Source: Hirsutella rhossiliensis (taxonomy: Eukaryota > Ascomycota > Sordariomycetes > Hypocreales > Ophiocordycipitaceae). From it: a stretch of 64,000 bases of DNA. Shown here in pieces: positions 9,689 through 21,621 of the stretch; positions within the stretch are counted from its first letter, which is position 1; each line of letters starts with the position of its first letter. The translations under genes were made by a program, and so were the position numbers. The notes beneath the pieces were generated by a model. The model had not been told where the DNA came from and did no database searches. It saw only the letters and a list, made by a program, of their open reading frames with translations. Location of the stretch: positions 5,642,001 to 5,706,000 of the forward strand of contig NW_025408671.1 of the NCBI RefSeq assembly GCF_020360975.1. Reading direction: 5' to 3'.

Positions 9689-11381
9689 TATATAGCATTA
9701 AATATAATATAAAAGGTCTATATACTAGGGCGTGAGGGTTATAACGTATATATATCTACTTAATTTAATGCCCTTAGGATTTTATATAGGTTTAATTAAT
9801 TAACTACTATATTAAATATAGGTAGAAATTTACTGTTTAAGTATATAAGTATAAAGGCGCTAGGTAGTAATACTAATTAGATCTAATCCTTATAAGTTTC
9901 TTATTTATCTAATATCGTAGCTAGCTTTTACTCTAAAGTTATAAGACTTAGGAGTTAAACTCGTTTAAAGAAATTTATCTATATATAATCCGTACATAAT
10001 GTGACATGCAGTCATCGTGATTTGTTGTCGATGGCCGCCAATTGCAGGGTTATCAAGCTTGGCGAGTGTCTGAAATCCTGCCTCGTGCAGACTGTGAGCG
10101 ACAGGCGACATGGCGTCACCGGTGAGAGTTCCCTGCCACCCCGTTCGCCAGATCATAACGAGGCAAGCCAGGGTGAGGGAAAGACATATTGTCGAAGCTG
10201 TCACTCAATCAGATGGGCCGCGATGATGAGTGACGGGCCATTCAAGGGCATGCGGAGCGCTACGAAACAATCCACTTCTGGTACTCAGCCACGTGCTGCA
10301 GGGGAGCCACCCCAGACGGGTCGGTGATGGTGTGGACGCGCGTCCCCAGGATGACCCTGCAGAAAAAAAGCCCAGTATCTCAATCGGGTCCCCTGGCGTC
10401 GTTCGCCAGTAGAGCGCCTATAACGCCGAGACTAGGAGCCGGTGGGCGGCTAAATATAATGGTGAAAGGGCCCTGGCCGACATGGCATAGGCTTTCAGGC
10501 TGCACCGGGCTCTGGTCGAGCTGCACGGTATGCAGTAGGTCCGAGTTCCGCTCACATACTGCCATCTAGAAGTGAGCGGCCTCATGGCGGGCTGCTCCCA
10601 GAATAAGCCAGGCTTGTGGAGCTGCAGTGGGCCCTTCAGGAAATGGCCACCATGGCCAGGACTCTATCTTCTTTTCCTTAAGATGCTATAGATGCTCTCC
10701 CGGATCGCCACGTCTAGTTTGCGTGACGTTACCGTCTTTCCGCTTCCTATATCCGTATCCTGGATAAAATCCTACACCCGTGGCGATTTCTTCCTTGCTG
10801 CGGCATAAAGCTCGTTTAAGGTGCCGAAGTAGAGCTAGTCCTGCAAAAAGGCAGCGCGGCACGGGATTTTGTCTCCTGGCGTGGAAATATCTCCTTACTG
10901 CGGTTTGCCTACGTCCCAGCCTTAACTAGAAGCATATCCCTGAAATCGCATGGCTTCATACTTCCCGACTCCGAGATATGGTACGCTCGGACATGGTCTC
11001 GTAGCGTCTCGAAAATCGGGCAAATAATCCATTTCCGCGCTAGAAGCAAGTTATGGCCGGCGGGATACAACTCTGCTAGGGCTTTGCCAAAACTGGCGAG
11101 AATATTTATGCTATGTAGACAACTCTCAGGACAGTGTACAAACTATATCGCTCCGACTCAATGTTGCGGTTTTACTTGCCTTTCCTAGACGTGAGAAGGA
11201 CTGCTGTGAGCCGACGCCTGCGCCCCCCTTCTGCTGCTACTATTGGCCCCAACTCAGCAAGGCTGAGCGTAGTCAGACAAGGAGACCAACAACGCTGGTG
11301 ACAGCTCACACTAACACGTGTTTCATCGTAGCTCGAGATTCTGCATGCTTTTTCGCACAAGGAAGCATTTTGTGGGTTTTG
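9689..11381. other. RIPed edge, then gene-poor normal-GC DNA
   Basis: 9689 to about 9985 is AT-rich repeat DNA. About 9990-11381 is of normal composition. Short open frames on both strands there (for example 10001-10327) show no domain, signal peptide or splice pattern that I can defend. No RNA gene seen. Confidence 0.4.
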
Positions 11382-12792
11382 CTAATCACCCTGTGAACTG
11401 TAGCTTAAGATATTCCGAAGTACTGTCGTTAAACGCCTTTGTCTGCCTCTGTCCCGGAATGATATTCGGCATGACTCGTCAAGCCCACCCTCACAGCTGC
11501 AGCTGTACTCATCTAGAGTGTCGCTTTCCCCACTTCGGCATGCCTGTATCTCTCTAATATCGTCCCACATCTGAACCTCGGCTGCTGTGAGGTCGCCTGG
11601 AAATAATTCAGGGACCAAAGCTCGCCCGACGTGCTCGTGATTCCGCTCAGTCTCCAGCAGAGTTTCCATGGCCTTTTTATGCGCGTAAACGTCGACAAAG
11701 TCGAGGCAAAGGCCAAAGCTCTCCGGTCTGCGCGGGCATCCGGCGACTTGGACGTTTTGCACAATGCCAAGGCCTCCAACTGCGAGCAGAAACCAGGTAT
11801 GACCTTTGAGGCCTGCGGCGGTAATGAGGAGCAGCACCCAGAGTATGAATAAGACCAGCAGCGCAATTCGAGTTGACGATTTAGTGGCGGCTTGGACATT
11901 GCTCTGACCCGAAGCTAGACCCTCTAGATTGAAGCCGTGGCCATTTCCGAGCATCACGATGGCATGCTGGGAGCCGTTTCCTCTGGTCAGAATGTACGTC
12001 GCTCGAGACTTCCTTCGGCAAGCCCATTTCTCCGTCTTCCACTGCGGTAACAAACCAGTGGCCATGGACAAAACAGTGCCACCCGTCGTGATGATCAAGA
12101 TGCCCCAATCTCCAAACAAATATGCAGGAATCAAGGCAACACCGAGCTGTGCGAGCATGGTGAGGAATCCAATCCAGTGTACAGAGTCGGTCTTAACTGT
12201 GCCGTGGACAAATTGCTTGCTTGGCTGATAAACTGAGACAACGAGACCTGCCTGTTGAGGTCGAGTCGTGCGCGAGTCCAAGCGCTTCAAGTCCTGCCAT
12301 TTGTCGTCCAATATGTCCTGGCTTTTCTTGGCGACAAGGGGGTCACACCAGACCTGGAAGTCCCTCATCACCCTGCTAATGATCCAGCTGGAGTTTTCTC
12401 TAGCGAAGCCGTTTTGGCCGTTTATGACTTTGCAAGCGCAATCTGGGCTGCTCGGCATGAGCTTGTTGTGCCCAACAGCGGACATGAGTGCGCCGACGGA
12501 GTATGCTACCCATCCTGAAGCAACACATCAGCATCTCCTCATCAACACCAGCATCCGCATAGTCGCATCTGTCTGAAGTCGGGCCATCCTTGTTGCAGCG
12601 TACCGAACGAGAAAGTCGCCGGGGCGAGACCCGACCCGGCCAGCTGTGCCAGCGCGGTAGCAACCACGTCACCGCCCAGGATAAGTAGCACGCTGAAGAC
12701 ATCGCCTGGGCTTGCCCATTGAAACCGGAATCCCAATCTGAGGATGCAGATCCGTCCCCGCGACCGAAGATATGCAGGGAAGATGGAGGCAT
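11382..12792 (-). CDS. Uncharacterised fungal multi-spanning membrane protein
   Basis: Conserved core on complement(join(11382..12514, 12604..about 12790)). An 89-bp intron (12515-12603, GTACGC...TTCAG) joins ATFSF to GWVAYSVGALMSAVG in frame. About six membrane segments are visible: DVFSVLLILGGDVVATALA, WVAYSVGALMSAV, HWIGFLTMLAQLGVALIPAY, GILIITTGGTVLSMATGLL, RIALLVLFILWVLLL and WFLLAVGGLGIVQNV. A cytoplasm-like block, KTEKWACRRKS...ILTRGNGSQHAIVMLGNG, separates the two halves. I recognise this layout as a recurrent ascomycete membrane-protein family without assigned function. The 5' end is unsettled: the first conserved exon has no ATG in its frame. The nearest ATG (12792) is one frame off and would need a frameshift or an implausibly short 28-nt intron. 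The gene may be broken at its N-terminus. Confidence 0.7.
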
Positions 12793-13714
12793 GGGTTGGA
12801 CGGGACTGGTGTGGAGGACACTTGTTACTTGACGGATGGTCTCTGGATGGCCTGGAATCGCCGACTGCGACTAAGTCTACATTGTCGAAGCGGTGCTTCC
12901 TGAATGCCTTTATAGTTATTAGTGTGTACCTAGATGCGGCCGAGAGCGCCCTCGGAATGCAGGCTTGGGCCGGGAGGCTATGCTGGCGGTACACAAGTCA
13001 AGCGGACCATACCCAAAGTACTGTACGCACCTCCCAAGCAGACGGGGCCCTAAGCCCTAGGATCAGATCATGCCGTTGAACGTACAGTGCAGTATACGCG
13101 CTCAGGATAGACATATGTGGCTCCAATGGCTGTTGTGTTGGCTTGATTCGATAGCGCTCTGCGGCATTGTGCGGCAAAAGGCCATCATGGCATGTCGACT
13201 GCCGATCACCGTCGGATACTGATGACGCTGCCCCGCGGGGTACTGCTAGAGGTAAGGAAGTGTTGTTGTCGTATGCAGAATAAGGGTCTCGCAGATAAAT
13301 TGATGGTCCCTTTGAGTGTGGCAAGGCCACCGATGAATAATTCTGGCCAGAAGAGGCGGCAGAAGGGGCTATGTACACCGAGGTCTTAGATATCTTTAGA
13401 GACTCCCGTCACGGGCAAATCACGCCTAGAACATAGGCTGATGGCTTTATATCCTCGACTCTTGTTTAATAAAAGATAAACAAAAACATTTTAAGATATA
13501 AATATATATAAATACTTAGCTAAGATATTTTAGCTTTACTTTAAGTATAAGTATAAGATAACTATTCCTAATATAGATATACTATTTTTTTTATGAAACA
13601 CTATAATATAAAGCTATTAAGATAGTATAATATTAAAGTCGTAGTAAAAGAAAAGACTAGAGTGTAACTTTGTGGTATATGTATTCAAAAAGCGCAAACA
13701 GTTTGCAACCGCGA
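12793..13714. other. Intergenic, with a short AT-rich RIPed patch
   Basis: 12793 to about 13420 has normal composition without a defensible gene. About 13440-13670 is AT-rich repeat-like DNA of the kind seen at both ends of the window. The tRNA follows directly. Confidence 0.45.
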
Positions 13715-13841
13715 GACACTTTGCCAGAGTGGTTAATGGGTCAGCCTGCTATCCGTGGATTTGTGCTAGCATGACTAAGCCCCATCTCCATCAGAGAAGC
13801 TGATGGGTTCGCCCGCGCAGGTTCGAATCCTGCAGGTGTCG
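13715..13841 (+). tRNA. tRNA-Ser(GCT) with 46-nt intron
   Basis: Acceptor arms GACACTT (13715-13721) and AGGTGTC (13834-13840) pair over seven bases, with discriminator G at 13841. D stem CCA/TGG. Anticodon stem TCAGC/GCTGA (13741-13745 and 13799-13803) with loop C-T-GCT-A-A, giving anticodon GCT (Ser, AGC/AGT codons). The long variable arm GGG-TTCG-CCC is typical of tRNA-Ser. T arm GCAGG-TTCGAAT-CCTGC holds the B box GGTTCGAATCC. A canonical intron after position 37 occupies 13752-13797. A T run just downstream (from 13842) is a pol III terminator. Confidence 0.93.
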
Positions 13842-15369
13842 TTTCTTTTTTCTTGCCTTACTTACTTGCTTCTGCAAGTAAGTGTACACACAGCTTCCAT
13901 CTATGCTATGTCACATTGCTATACGCTCTGAATGTACCACAGTGGCCAGAAGTTGCGCGTATGGCTATAGGTAGATATATGAAAGATTGCCTTGTTCGTT
14001 TGAACCCTATCGGCGCTGCTTTTTTGCTGTTCGCTGCATTTAATATATCGCGCCTCTTACAACTTGGCAAATCAACCGGCTTCCTAGATGACTTGGTAGC
14101 TGGGCGCAAGCTCTTCCTGGCTAGAAAAGGAAAGCTTACTTTACATTCAGGTTCACCTGCGTTAGCCCGAATCCTATAGACATCACTTATGTATTATTTT
14201 CTTATAAAGAGGTACGTATATTGCCTCTCCCTCTCTACGTCGAATATCGCTAGATCTTCTCCGTATCTAAGCAGCTACGCCATCGCCTGCTAGAGCAGGG
14301 ATCATGTCCAAGGGGCTCTGCAGCTGTCCCCCTTCTGCTCCCATGTTCCAGATCATCACTCCCAAGCCATTTCTCTTTGCGCCCGGCACTCTGGCTACGA
14401 TACGTAGCGCCGATGCCGCATTGGGAGAGGAGGCAATTGCAAGACATGCGGTGTAAAATCTACAGTACAGTTTTTCCCCCACCCCTTGACAGAGCATTGT
14501 AGGGCTAGCATAGCAAGAGGGGATAGGGGCTGCTTATGTCTGCCTCTTATTACTGTAGCTGGCTGCGTAGGCGAGGCGTCTTCCCCCCTGTTTACCTGTT
14601 TCCTTTTGCTATTTCGCTCGCGAATGATATCCATCAAGCCGCCCTGAAAATCGGTGTGCCATGCCGCGTTAATCTTCATCGAGAAGAAGCCCGGTGGGGA
14701 GGGTTCACACAAGTCACCGTCTCTTGATCCAACCTGGGACGCGCGACGGATAGCAACAGCAAGACGTCATATTCAGTCAATGGCCTGATCGTCGACTTCT
14801 CCCGCCCGCTTTGACAACTTGTCATGCAGTCTACATACCAAGTAGATGAGACGAACGGCGTCTGAAAGTACAGTAGAGGGGTTCCCTTGTTTTATCACGC
14901 CTTGTTTCATCACGGCCATTGAAGGACCTGGAGTGACTTCAACTACGCGCCAAGGTTGAACTGGAAAACTCCGGTTTTTGACTGCAAGGCAACAAATCAA
15001 TTCAGACGCCACTTTGGTGGTGGGCGATTTGCCTGGCAAGTCCACGTATCATGATGGTGCACATTCTACCGTCAGTCGTCGGACGAGCCATATCAAGAAC
15101 AAGTCAACAAGACCCCTTCCGAGAATCGAATCAAAGCGTCCCACCTATGCCCCGGGCGAAGATGGCGGCCGACAATGCAATTCAATGGAAGAATAGCCTG
15201 AGCGAGCAATGACCAAACTCTGCCGCCCCATGCCAAGTATGCTCAGCGGGGTCTTAGCCATCAAACATGACCCCGTTCTGACATGGATGACGCCCTCAAC
15301 TTAGTGAAAACCAGCTCGGTATCGCAATTCGATCTCAACGCCCTCCAGACCACTGACGCACAATCAAAA
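13842..15369. other. Intergenic, 1.5 kb
   Basis: Pol III terminator T tract at the start. The rest is of normal composition. Short frames such as 13853-14179 lack any recognisable feature and I see no gene. Confidence 0.45.
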
Positions 15370-17448
15370 TCAAAACTTCCCGCCCAAGGTGCTGCTCTCC
15401 AACTCCATAGTTAACAAGCTTTCACTCTCGGGGTGCGCTTTCTTGTCCTGCACCGCGCGCTTATAAGCCTGGTAAGTCTCAAACTACATGACCCATGTCA
15501 GCGGCTGCGTCCAACGAGGCAGGGTCAACTCACTGCATCCTGCACCGCCCATCTGGCGTCATGCCATGTGCTCCGCCCGCATCCTGGTATCTGCCCCGGG
15601 TTCGTCTCGAACAGACGCCAGGAGTGGCTGCTCATCGGCCCCCGGGCGATCCACTTATATAGGTCTCGGTCCTTGCGCCAGAGCTTCCACCCGCGGCCCG
15701 TAAAGAGGTGGTCGACGTTGTCGTACATGGCCGTGCCAGCCATTTTGTGCAGGAACCGGTAAAAGGTGTGGGCCTGGAGGTAGCCCGGGCGGACAGACGG
15801 CTCTTTTTCCCACTCCTTTCGCCACCACGCGTGATACTCGTCGACCTGGGCATTCATTTCTTCCAGGGGTGGGAGAAAGGAGGGTTGTCGGTAACCGGGC
15901 GGTGGGCTCTTTAACCCCAGCTCTCGCGACGTCTCTGCTGCCCAGACCTGAGCCACAGCCATTGATGCGAGCTCGCAGACGCACCAGACGCTCTCCTGCG
16001 GCGCCATCCAGCTCAGCAAGGCAACGGAAGAAGCATACCGGGGCGGGAAAATCATTTGATAGAGTCGGGGGACATGTGGCTGCTTCGGGCCGTCTCCGTG
16101 ATCCTTGACCCTCGCCTCGCCGGCCGTGATCAGGGGCAGCCCGCAAGCCCCGTCCATCTCCAGCTCGGGCATGACGCGCAGGTCGTGCGAGTATCCGGTG
16201 CAAAATATGACGGCATCGACTTCCACCACCGAGTCATCTGCCAGCAAGACGTGGTTGGCGCCGACGAAGCCTTTGAACCCCCGGACTGGCTCCACCGCTC
16301 CAGAATAGAGCACGGAGATAAAGTCCTCCTGAACGGCGGGGTGCTCGTGGGCCATGCTGGGACACGGGGTGAGGCGCCAGTCTGACTTGACCCTCTGCCT
16401 TGCGCGTCTCCGTCGCTCCCTCTCCGACGCGCCGGGGAGCGCGGGCTCATCCCGTGCGGCGTCGCGAATCATCTTGCGGACCATCAGCCTGTCGACGGCG
16501 GCAAAGGTGAGCCACGGGGCCTTATGGTCCAGCATGTACTTGAGGCGGAGCATCGGCCACGCAATGGTGCTGTCCGTCGGGATGCCGCTGTCGAGATATC
16601 GCGACACCATGATTCGTCCGCGGCGGTAGGCCTGGTACAGCTTGGCAACGCGCCCCGACAGACTGATGGCGACTTCGCACGCCGTGTTGCCAATCCCCAC
16701 GACCAAGACTCTCTTGCCTGCAAACTGCTCGGGACTGGGTATGGCGCGTCAGCTGATGAGTATCGCCGTTGCGCAATCAACCCACCTCCGATAGTTTTGC
16801 CCGTGCATGACGATGCCCTGAAACTTGTCTCTGCCCGGCATCCGAGGCCAGACGGGCGACGTCTGCGAGCCGGTGCCAACCACAACCTTGTCGAAGCGGG
16901 CGACGGCATCACCGCCAGACCCGGTGAGGTGGACTTGCCAAGCATCTTCAGCCTCGTCGCGGACGACCTTGTGTACCGTCGTGTTAAAGTGTATATGCCG
17001 CTCGAGGTCAAAGTGTTTGGCGTACGACTGAAAGTATTCCGCCACCTGTGTCCCTGAAAGATAGGGCGGATAGTCTAGGGCAAACATTTAGCCTCGGCTG
17101 CCATCGTGGGATGCGCCCATCGCCTGACCTTTGGGGATCGGAAAGTCACTAAAGCCGGACTGGAGACGGTCAGTGTCTTGAAGGTAAAGGCTCGGTCTCA
17201 CGCACCACAAACTTGCTTATGTTGGCAACAGTCTCTCCTACAACCGACGTGTAGTTCGTGTTGGGGCTGTAAGACCACACGCCTCCGACCTTGTCTCGCC
17301 GCTCAAACGCAACGGCGTCAAAGCCCTCTTCTCGCAGGCTCTTGAGGGCCGTCAACCCAGCCGGGCCTGTAGCACGTCAGTCTGGCACCACACGTCCATG
17401 CTGCTGAAGCGTACCGAGGCCGATGACTGCGATTCTGATATTTTCCAT
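15370..17448 (-). CDS. FAD/NADPH flavin-containing monooxygenase (FMO-like)
   Basis: complement(join(15370..15483, 15534..16734, 16786..17074, 17129..17159, 17206..17366, 17415..17448)); the six exons sum to 1830 nt, 609 aa. All five introns are 46-54 bp with GT...AG. Splicing restores the FAD dinucleotide motif GLGPAG (residues 10-15), otherwise cut by intron 1. The FMO fingerprint FxGxxxHxxxY is present as FQGIVMHGQNY (about 160-170), the NADPH-binding motif as VVGIGNTACE (about 182-191), and the late FATGY-like box as IFCTGYS. The last intron leads to a normal family C-terminus (FETYQAYKRAVQ). Such enzymes oxygenate soft nucleophiles or carry out Baeyer-Villiger reactions; the substrate here is unknown. 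There is no signal peptide, so probably cytosolic. No biosynthetic cluster is evident around it. Confidence 0.9.
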
Positions 17449-19392
17449 AACAAAGGATATGAAATGTTGGCAAGGAGTCGTGGTAGCAGTCTCGTCAAAG
17501 CACAGTCTTCCAGGTCCACCAATGTCAAATAACAATGGAAGGATCCTCCGTTTGGACAATGCCATCCGACCTCATGCAAACTCTCCGGGGTACCATGACG
17601 CCTCGCGACCGAAAACGAGCCATCTTGGGCCTCATTGCAGCCCAAAGACACCCTTCAGTCCGTAGCCCGGTGTCGAGTACACGTGGGCGGCCCGAGGCCA
17701 CCAGATGCTCAGGATCCCGTCACTGTGGTTCATACCCGACCATGGATCCGGCCTGACAGGCCAGTGCGATTCGACCTTGGTTCTCACCGTGGTTTCGACG
17801 TGCTTCTGACCTGCAAGTCGCCGAAACCAGATGGCGCGACGCCTGCAGGACGGGCTTAGTTCTGCATATTCCCAGTGCCATGTCATTGGAGCACCCGACA
17901 TTCGGGTCGCCGTCTTCCCTTCAGCTTCGGCTCGTCGACATCCCCTCTGCCGCTCCTTTCATCGGCTATCCGCCTATGCTATTGGCCGTTCCACGACGGC
18001 CTCCGCCACCTGGGACTTGCCGATAGCTCCCTTCTTCCATTCGCGATTCAGTCGTCCTTCCTGCCGAGCTAGCTCATCAGCAAGCAGACGCCGCTGCCGC
18101 TGCAATATGCATGTACACTTCCCTCATGCATCTGATGCCCCAGCTTCCGGGCCAATGAAAGCTCCTACGCCTACATACGCCCGGAAATTAGCCACATTCT
18201 GGGCGCGGCCCAGCACATTTCGCTCATTTCTTGACGAGAATGGACTTGATGATGCTTACAACCTGATGGTATCTCCTACCGGGGAATATAAGGGCCCTCA
18301 TGCTGACTGATAGCACATGCTTTCTGCCGGTCTGTTTAGTCTCTTACGGACAAGACGCACCTTGAATGAGCCTCCTTCGTATATGTGATGCTGAAACCCT
18401 CGACGCTGTAATCACCGCGGCCGACGAGACAAAAGGTCCGTGTCACACCTCTCATGAGCGGATTCAAGTCATCCCCTCCCGAGTCACAGTCCGCAGCGTT
18501 TTTCCTCTCATCAATGCCAATAGTTATCGGGTGCTATGGCACTGTTTCTCCTTCAGCAATGCGGTCCGTGGGTGAATCTAGCCACCTATCATGACCTTCT
18601 CATCTCGACACCATAGTGATGCTTGCGTTGTATTGCATGCACGTTTGATCCGTTCCCGTAACTCGTTCGAGAGATCTGATCTATCTACAGGCGTTTAAAA
18701 CGGAAGTCTATACCTTAACAACCTCTGTAGAATGTTCACAATCGAAAAGGCTTAACGATTACATTGTTAGGAGGATCAAGTCCGGGCTTGAGTCGATGAA
18801 TCGTCCGAAATATACGCTCCAACTTAAAACTCAAACACAACCAAAGAAGTCTTTCTAATGGACTCATCCTTGTCACCACAGACAAGAAATTCGGTATCAA
18901 GATTTGTCCAGCAAGTATCAAACAAGGAGCGAAATACGACGGAAGCTCAGGCACCGATAGCCATGTACCCACCGGCTGCGTCACAAGCGTCTGTATGCTG
19001 CCCACCTCATGTATTGACGGACCATGGAGTCCTTCTATGTACTTCTTAAACGCAATATGAACTCGAAGGGAGCATCATTAGAAACGAGCCTTGCGAAGAG
19101 CTCAGATTACAGTCCTCCATGTCTCCAACCGCATCCCCATACACATGTGTCTGGATATTTGAGGCTTCCAATCGTTGCTTCCAGCTATTAACAATCCCGT
19201 CTCACTCGCCACGGAATCACAGGCATCTACAAATCAACGCCCAACCTATTTGTGCCCAACGAACCTTTCCGGAATAAAGTGCGTAGCCCCCTGTCAACCC
19301 CACGGCTACCATCTGCACCCCATGCATACGGCAGCCCCAAGCCGCTTCCGTCGTAATTAGGTCCCAGCTTTCTCTGCATGCATGGCATTCGT
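17449..19392. other. Intergenic, 1.9 kb
   Basis: No gene I can support. Frames at 17831-18310 (+) and 18736-19005 (-) are open but show no domain, signal peptide or convincing splice sites. Confidence 0.4.
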
Positions 19393-19680
19393 CTATCGAT
19401 AGCACCGTCCAGCGCGGCAGAATCTGGTGCCCGGGAGGCAGCACTGTCTGGCACAGCAGCCAATCGCGTCGAGGGTGCAGCAGATGTTGGCGGTTTTGCA
19501 CTTTCTAGGGAAGGCGGGAGAGCATATGGCGGCCCTTTTGAATTCGTTGGCAGCCGGGAGCTGCGGCGCAGGTTGCGCGGCGCTGTCGAGTTCGGAGAGT
19601 GCTTCCAGGGGTTCCGAAGGCAAGGAGAGGACGCCTCCGAGCATGGGCAGGATGAGAGTTGGAAGATGAATCAACTGCAT
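19393..19680 (-). CDS. Small secreted cysteine-rich protein (10 Cys)
   Basis: 95 aa from the ATG at 19680; the frame is open further upstream, but only this start yields a signal peptide (MQLIHLPTLILPMLGGVLS). A propeptide-like acidic stretch follows, ending in the dibasic KR of EFKRA, a likely Kex2 site. The mature part is about 41 residues with ten cysteines in the order C, C, CC, CC, CC, C, C (from AICSPAF to GRCYR). Length, signal, dibasic site and even cysteine number fit fungal small secreted cysteine-rich proteins, which act as effectors, antimicrobial or surface proteins. Which of these applies is not shown by the sequence. No intron is needed and I do not recognise a named family. 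Confidence 0.7.
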   Translation of the reverse strand: MQLIHLPTLILPMLGGVLSLPSEPLEALSELDSAAQPAPQLPAANEFKRAAICSPAFPRKCKTANICCTLDAIGCCARQCCLPGTRFCRAGRCYR

Positions 19681-21621
19681 GTTGGCAATTCGAGGAAAGT
19701 TTCTTTCTATGTGATGGTGATTGTGTGATGTGAGCAGTAGGAATGAAGATGTTTTACTCGAGACCCAAGGAGCCCATCGCGGTTCCACGAAGGACGTCCG
19801 GCTTGCCTTTATGCATGTTTCCCCGAGATATCTCTTCTCCGAAAGCTCATTTGGCAGCACGCAGCTGAACTTATTTGCGAGGGTTGAGAAAGAGTGGCAA
19901 AGGGACTCAGGGGAGAAATGAGACAGCCAATTTCGTGGACGCTGTTCTGGTGCAAGGAAGGAATAGGTATTGCAGTTCGTCCTCGTGTGGTATTTGGACC
20001 ATGCAAGTGCCGATCTTGTCGCCGATCACTGCCAGCCGGGCTGACTCTTGCTCTCCAGGGTCATGGCTAATTATATCTACATACTGTAAGCAGCGACGCT
20101 GGGGGGCAGCTTTGGGTCGAGGCGCGTCTACGTCTGGTTCCCGAATTTCTACGCCTATACCCTAGAGGTCTTGAACTGCAGCCGCAGCGGCAGCAGGGGC
20201 AACGTGTACAGATGCGATTTAGCTGATGCAAGAGACGGATCTTGCACCCATGTATTAGCATTGTCCGTCACTACATGTAGTTGAATTCCCCGTACTATAG
20301 CCTCGCTTTGGCTCCAAGTACACCAAAGGGCGAGGATGCTTAAGCAAATGACTTGGCAAAAACTGACACGGGTACCAGGTACGGTGAAGTGTCCAAGACC
20401 AAGTGGATGATCTCTGCACGCTTGATGCAGCCTGCCGATCCTCTCTGCCACCCCCGTATTTTGATCCAAGGGTGTTCCCGAACCCAATAAGCTACTGCAC
20501 AGGCAGGACTTTGACTCCGTACACCGCCCGGACTTGCAGGTCGTTTCTCGGAATGCACGGAGTGGTAGCCGTCGGCCTCTGCGGCGTGCGCCAGAGTGGG
20601 AAAGCCTCCTTGAGCTTAGAACTCGACGGCACGCGCAAGGTGTTGTTATATTCGACAGCACAGTGATGGACGGCGTAGAATCCTGGAGTATAGGCCGCCC
20701 TGTCATATTTCAACCACACTTGGTCTACGGTAAGTGATATGCGTGATTCAGCATTCGAAACTACATGTAGCCAGTGAAGTGGAACAAGGCACCGCAAAGC
20801 GGAGTTGGCCCTCCATGTGTGCTTTTCCTGCTCGCGAGATCCGGAGAAACATATGCTTTTCTCACTGCTTGTACTCAGTCGGCTTCGATTCGTACACTAC
20901 TCCGTACACCATCGACGATCGATGCAGAGGCACAGAAGTCCCTGAACCCTTCTCGTGACCAATCATGTACTAGAGTAACGGCAAGTAGACAACAGTTCCC
21001 GGCCATGGTTTCCAGTGCTCTCCAATTGCCTACTTCTCACTGCTTGTATGCTGTTGACTTGAAAACCCAAACCGGGGTAGTCCGTTTGCGCCGCAGTGAT
21101 GCTTTGTCGCTCCATCAGACGTGTCCGATATGCCCATGCTGATCGGCCCGAGGCACCAACTTGCGGCTACAATAACACACCAACAGCCATCGTCTCTCGT
21201 GGGACAAGGGAACAGCTCGCAAATCGAATTTAAACGACGGCTTACAACGCATGGACAAAAACAACGAGTCTTCCAGAGATATATAAGTCTGAAAGCCGGC
21301 ACCGCGACCTGGGCACTGGACAAAGCATGCTATATGCCAATTTTGCAGACCAGGGCAGCATGACAAGTCTTTTCATTGACGTATGTAATCTGTAGTGAGA
21401 TTGATAAAATCTAAAGAGGTGTATCGGAGAAAATCCATGGCGCGTAAACGCACCGTGCGTACAAATCCAATGCTCAAAGCCAGCCATCGCTCCAATGCAT
21501 TGACAAGACAAGACAAAAAGAAAAGACCAGAACAACGCCAAGCACACCCTGTCCGCTCCCTTGATAAAGACAACCCCGCCGTTTCACGGGCCTGATGGTA
21601 TCGTGGTGTCCCGCAAATCGT
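19681..21621. other. Intergenic, 1.9 kb
   Basis: Normal composition. Several overlapping frames on the minus strand (20155-20797) change frame repeatedly and contain unevenly spaced cysteines. I cannot join them into a gene and leave them unannotated. Confidence 0.35.

Noticed and set aside
13853..14179. 108-codon frame just after the tRNA
   Set aside because: No domain, signal peptide or splice support; length is within chance for this composition.
20155..20797. Overlapping minus-strand frames with several cysteines
   Set aside because: They could be a decayed secreted-protein gene, but no signal peptide start and no splice solution gives a coherent product.
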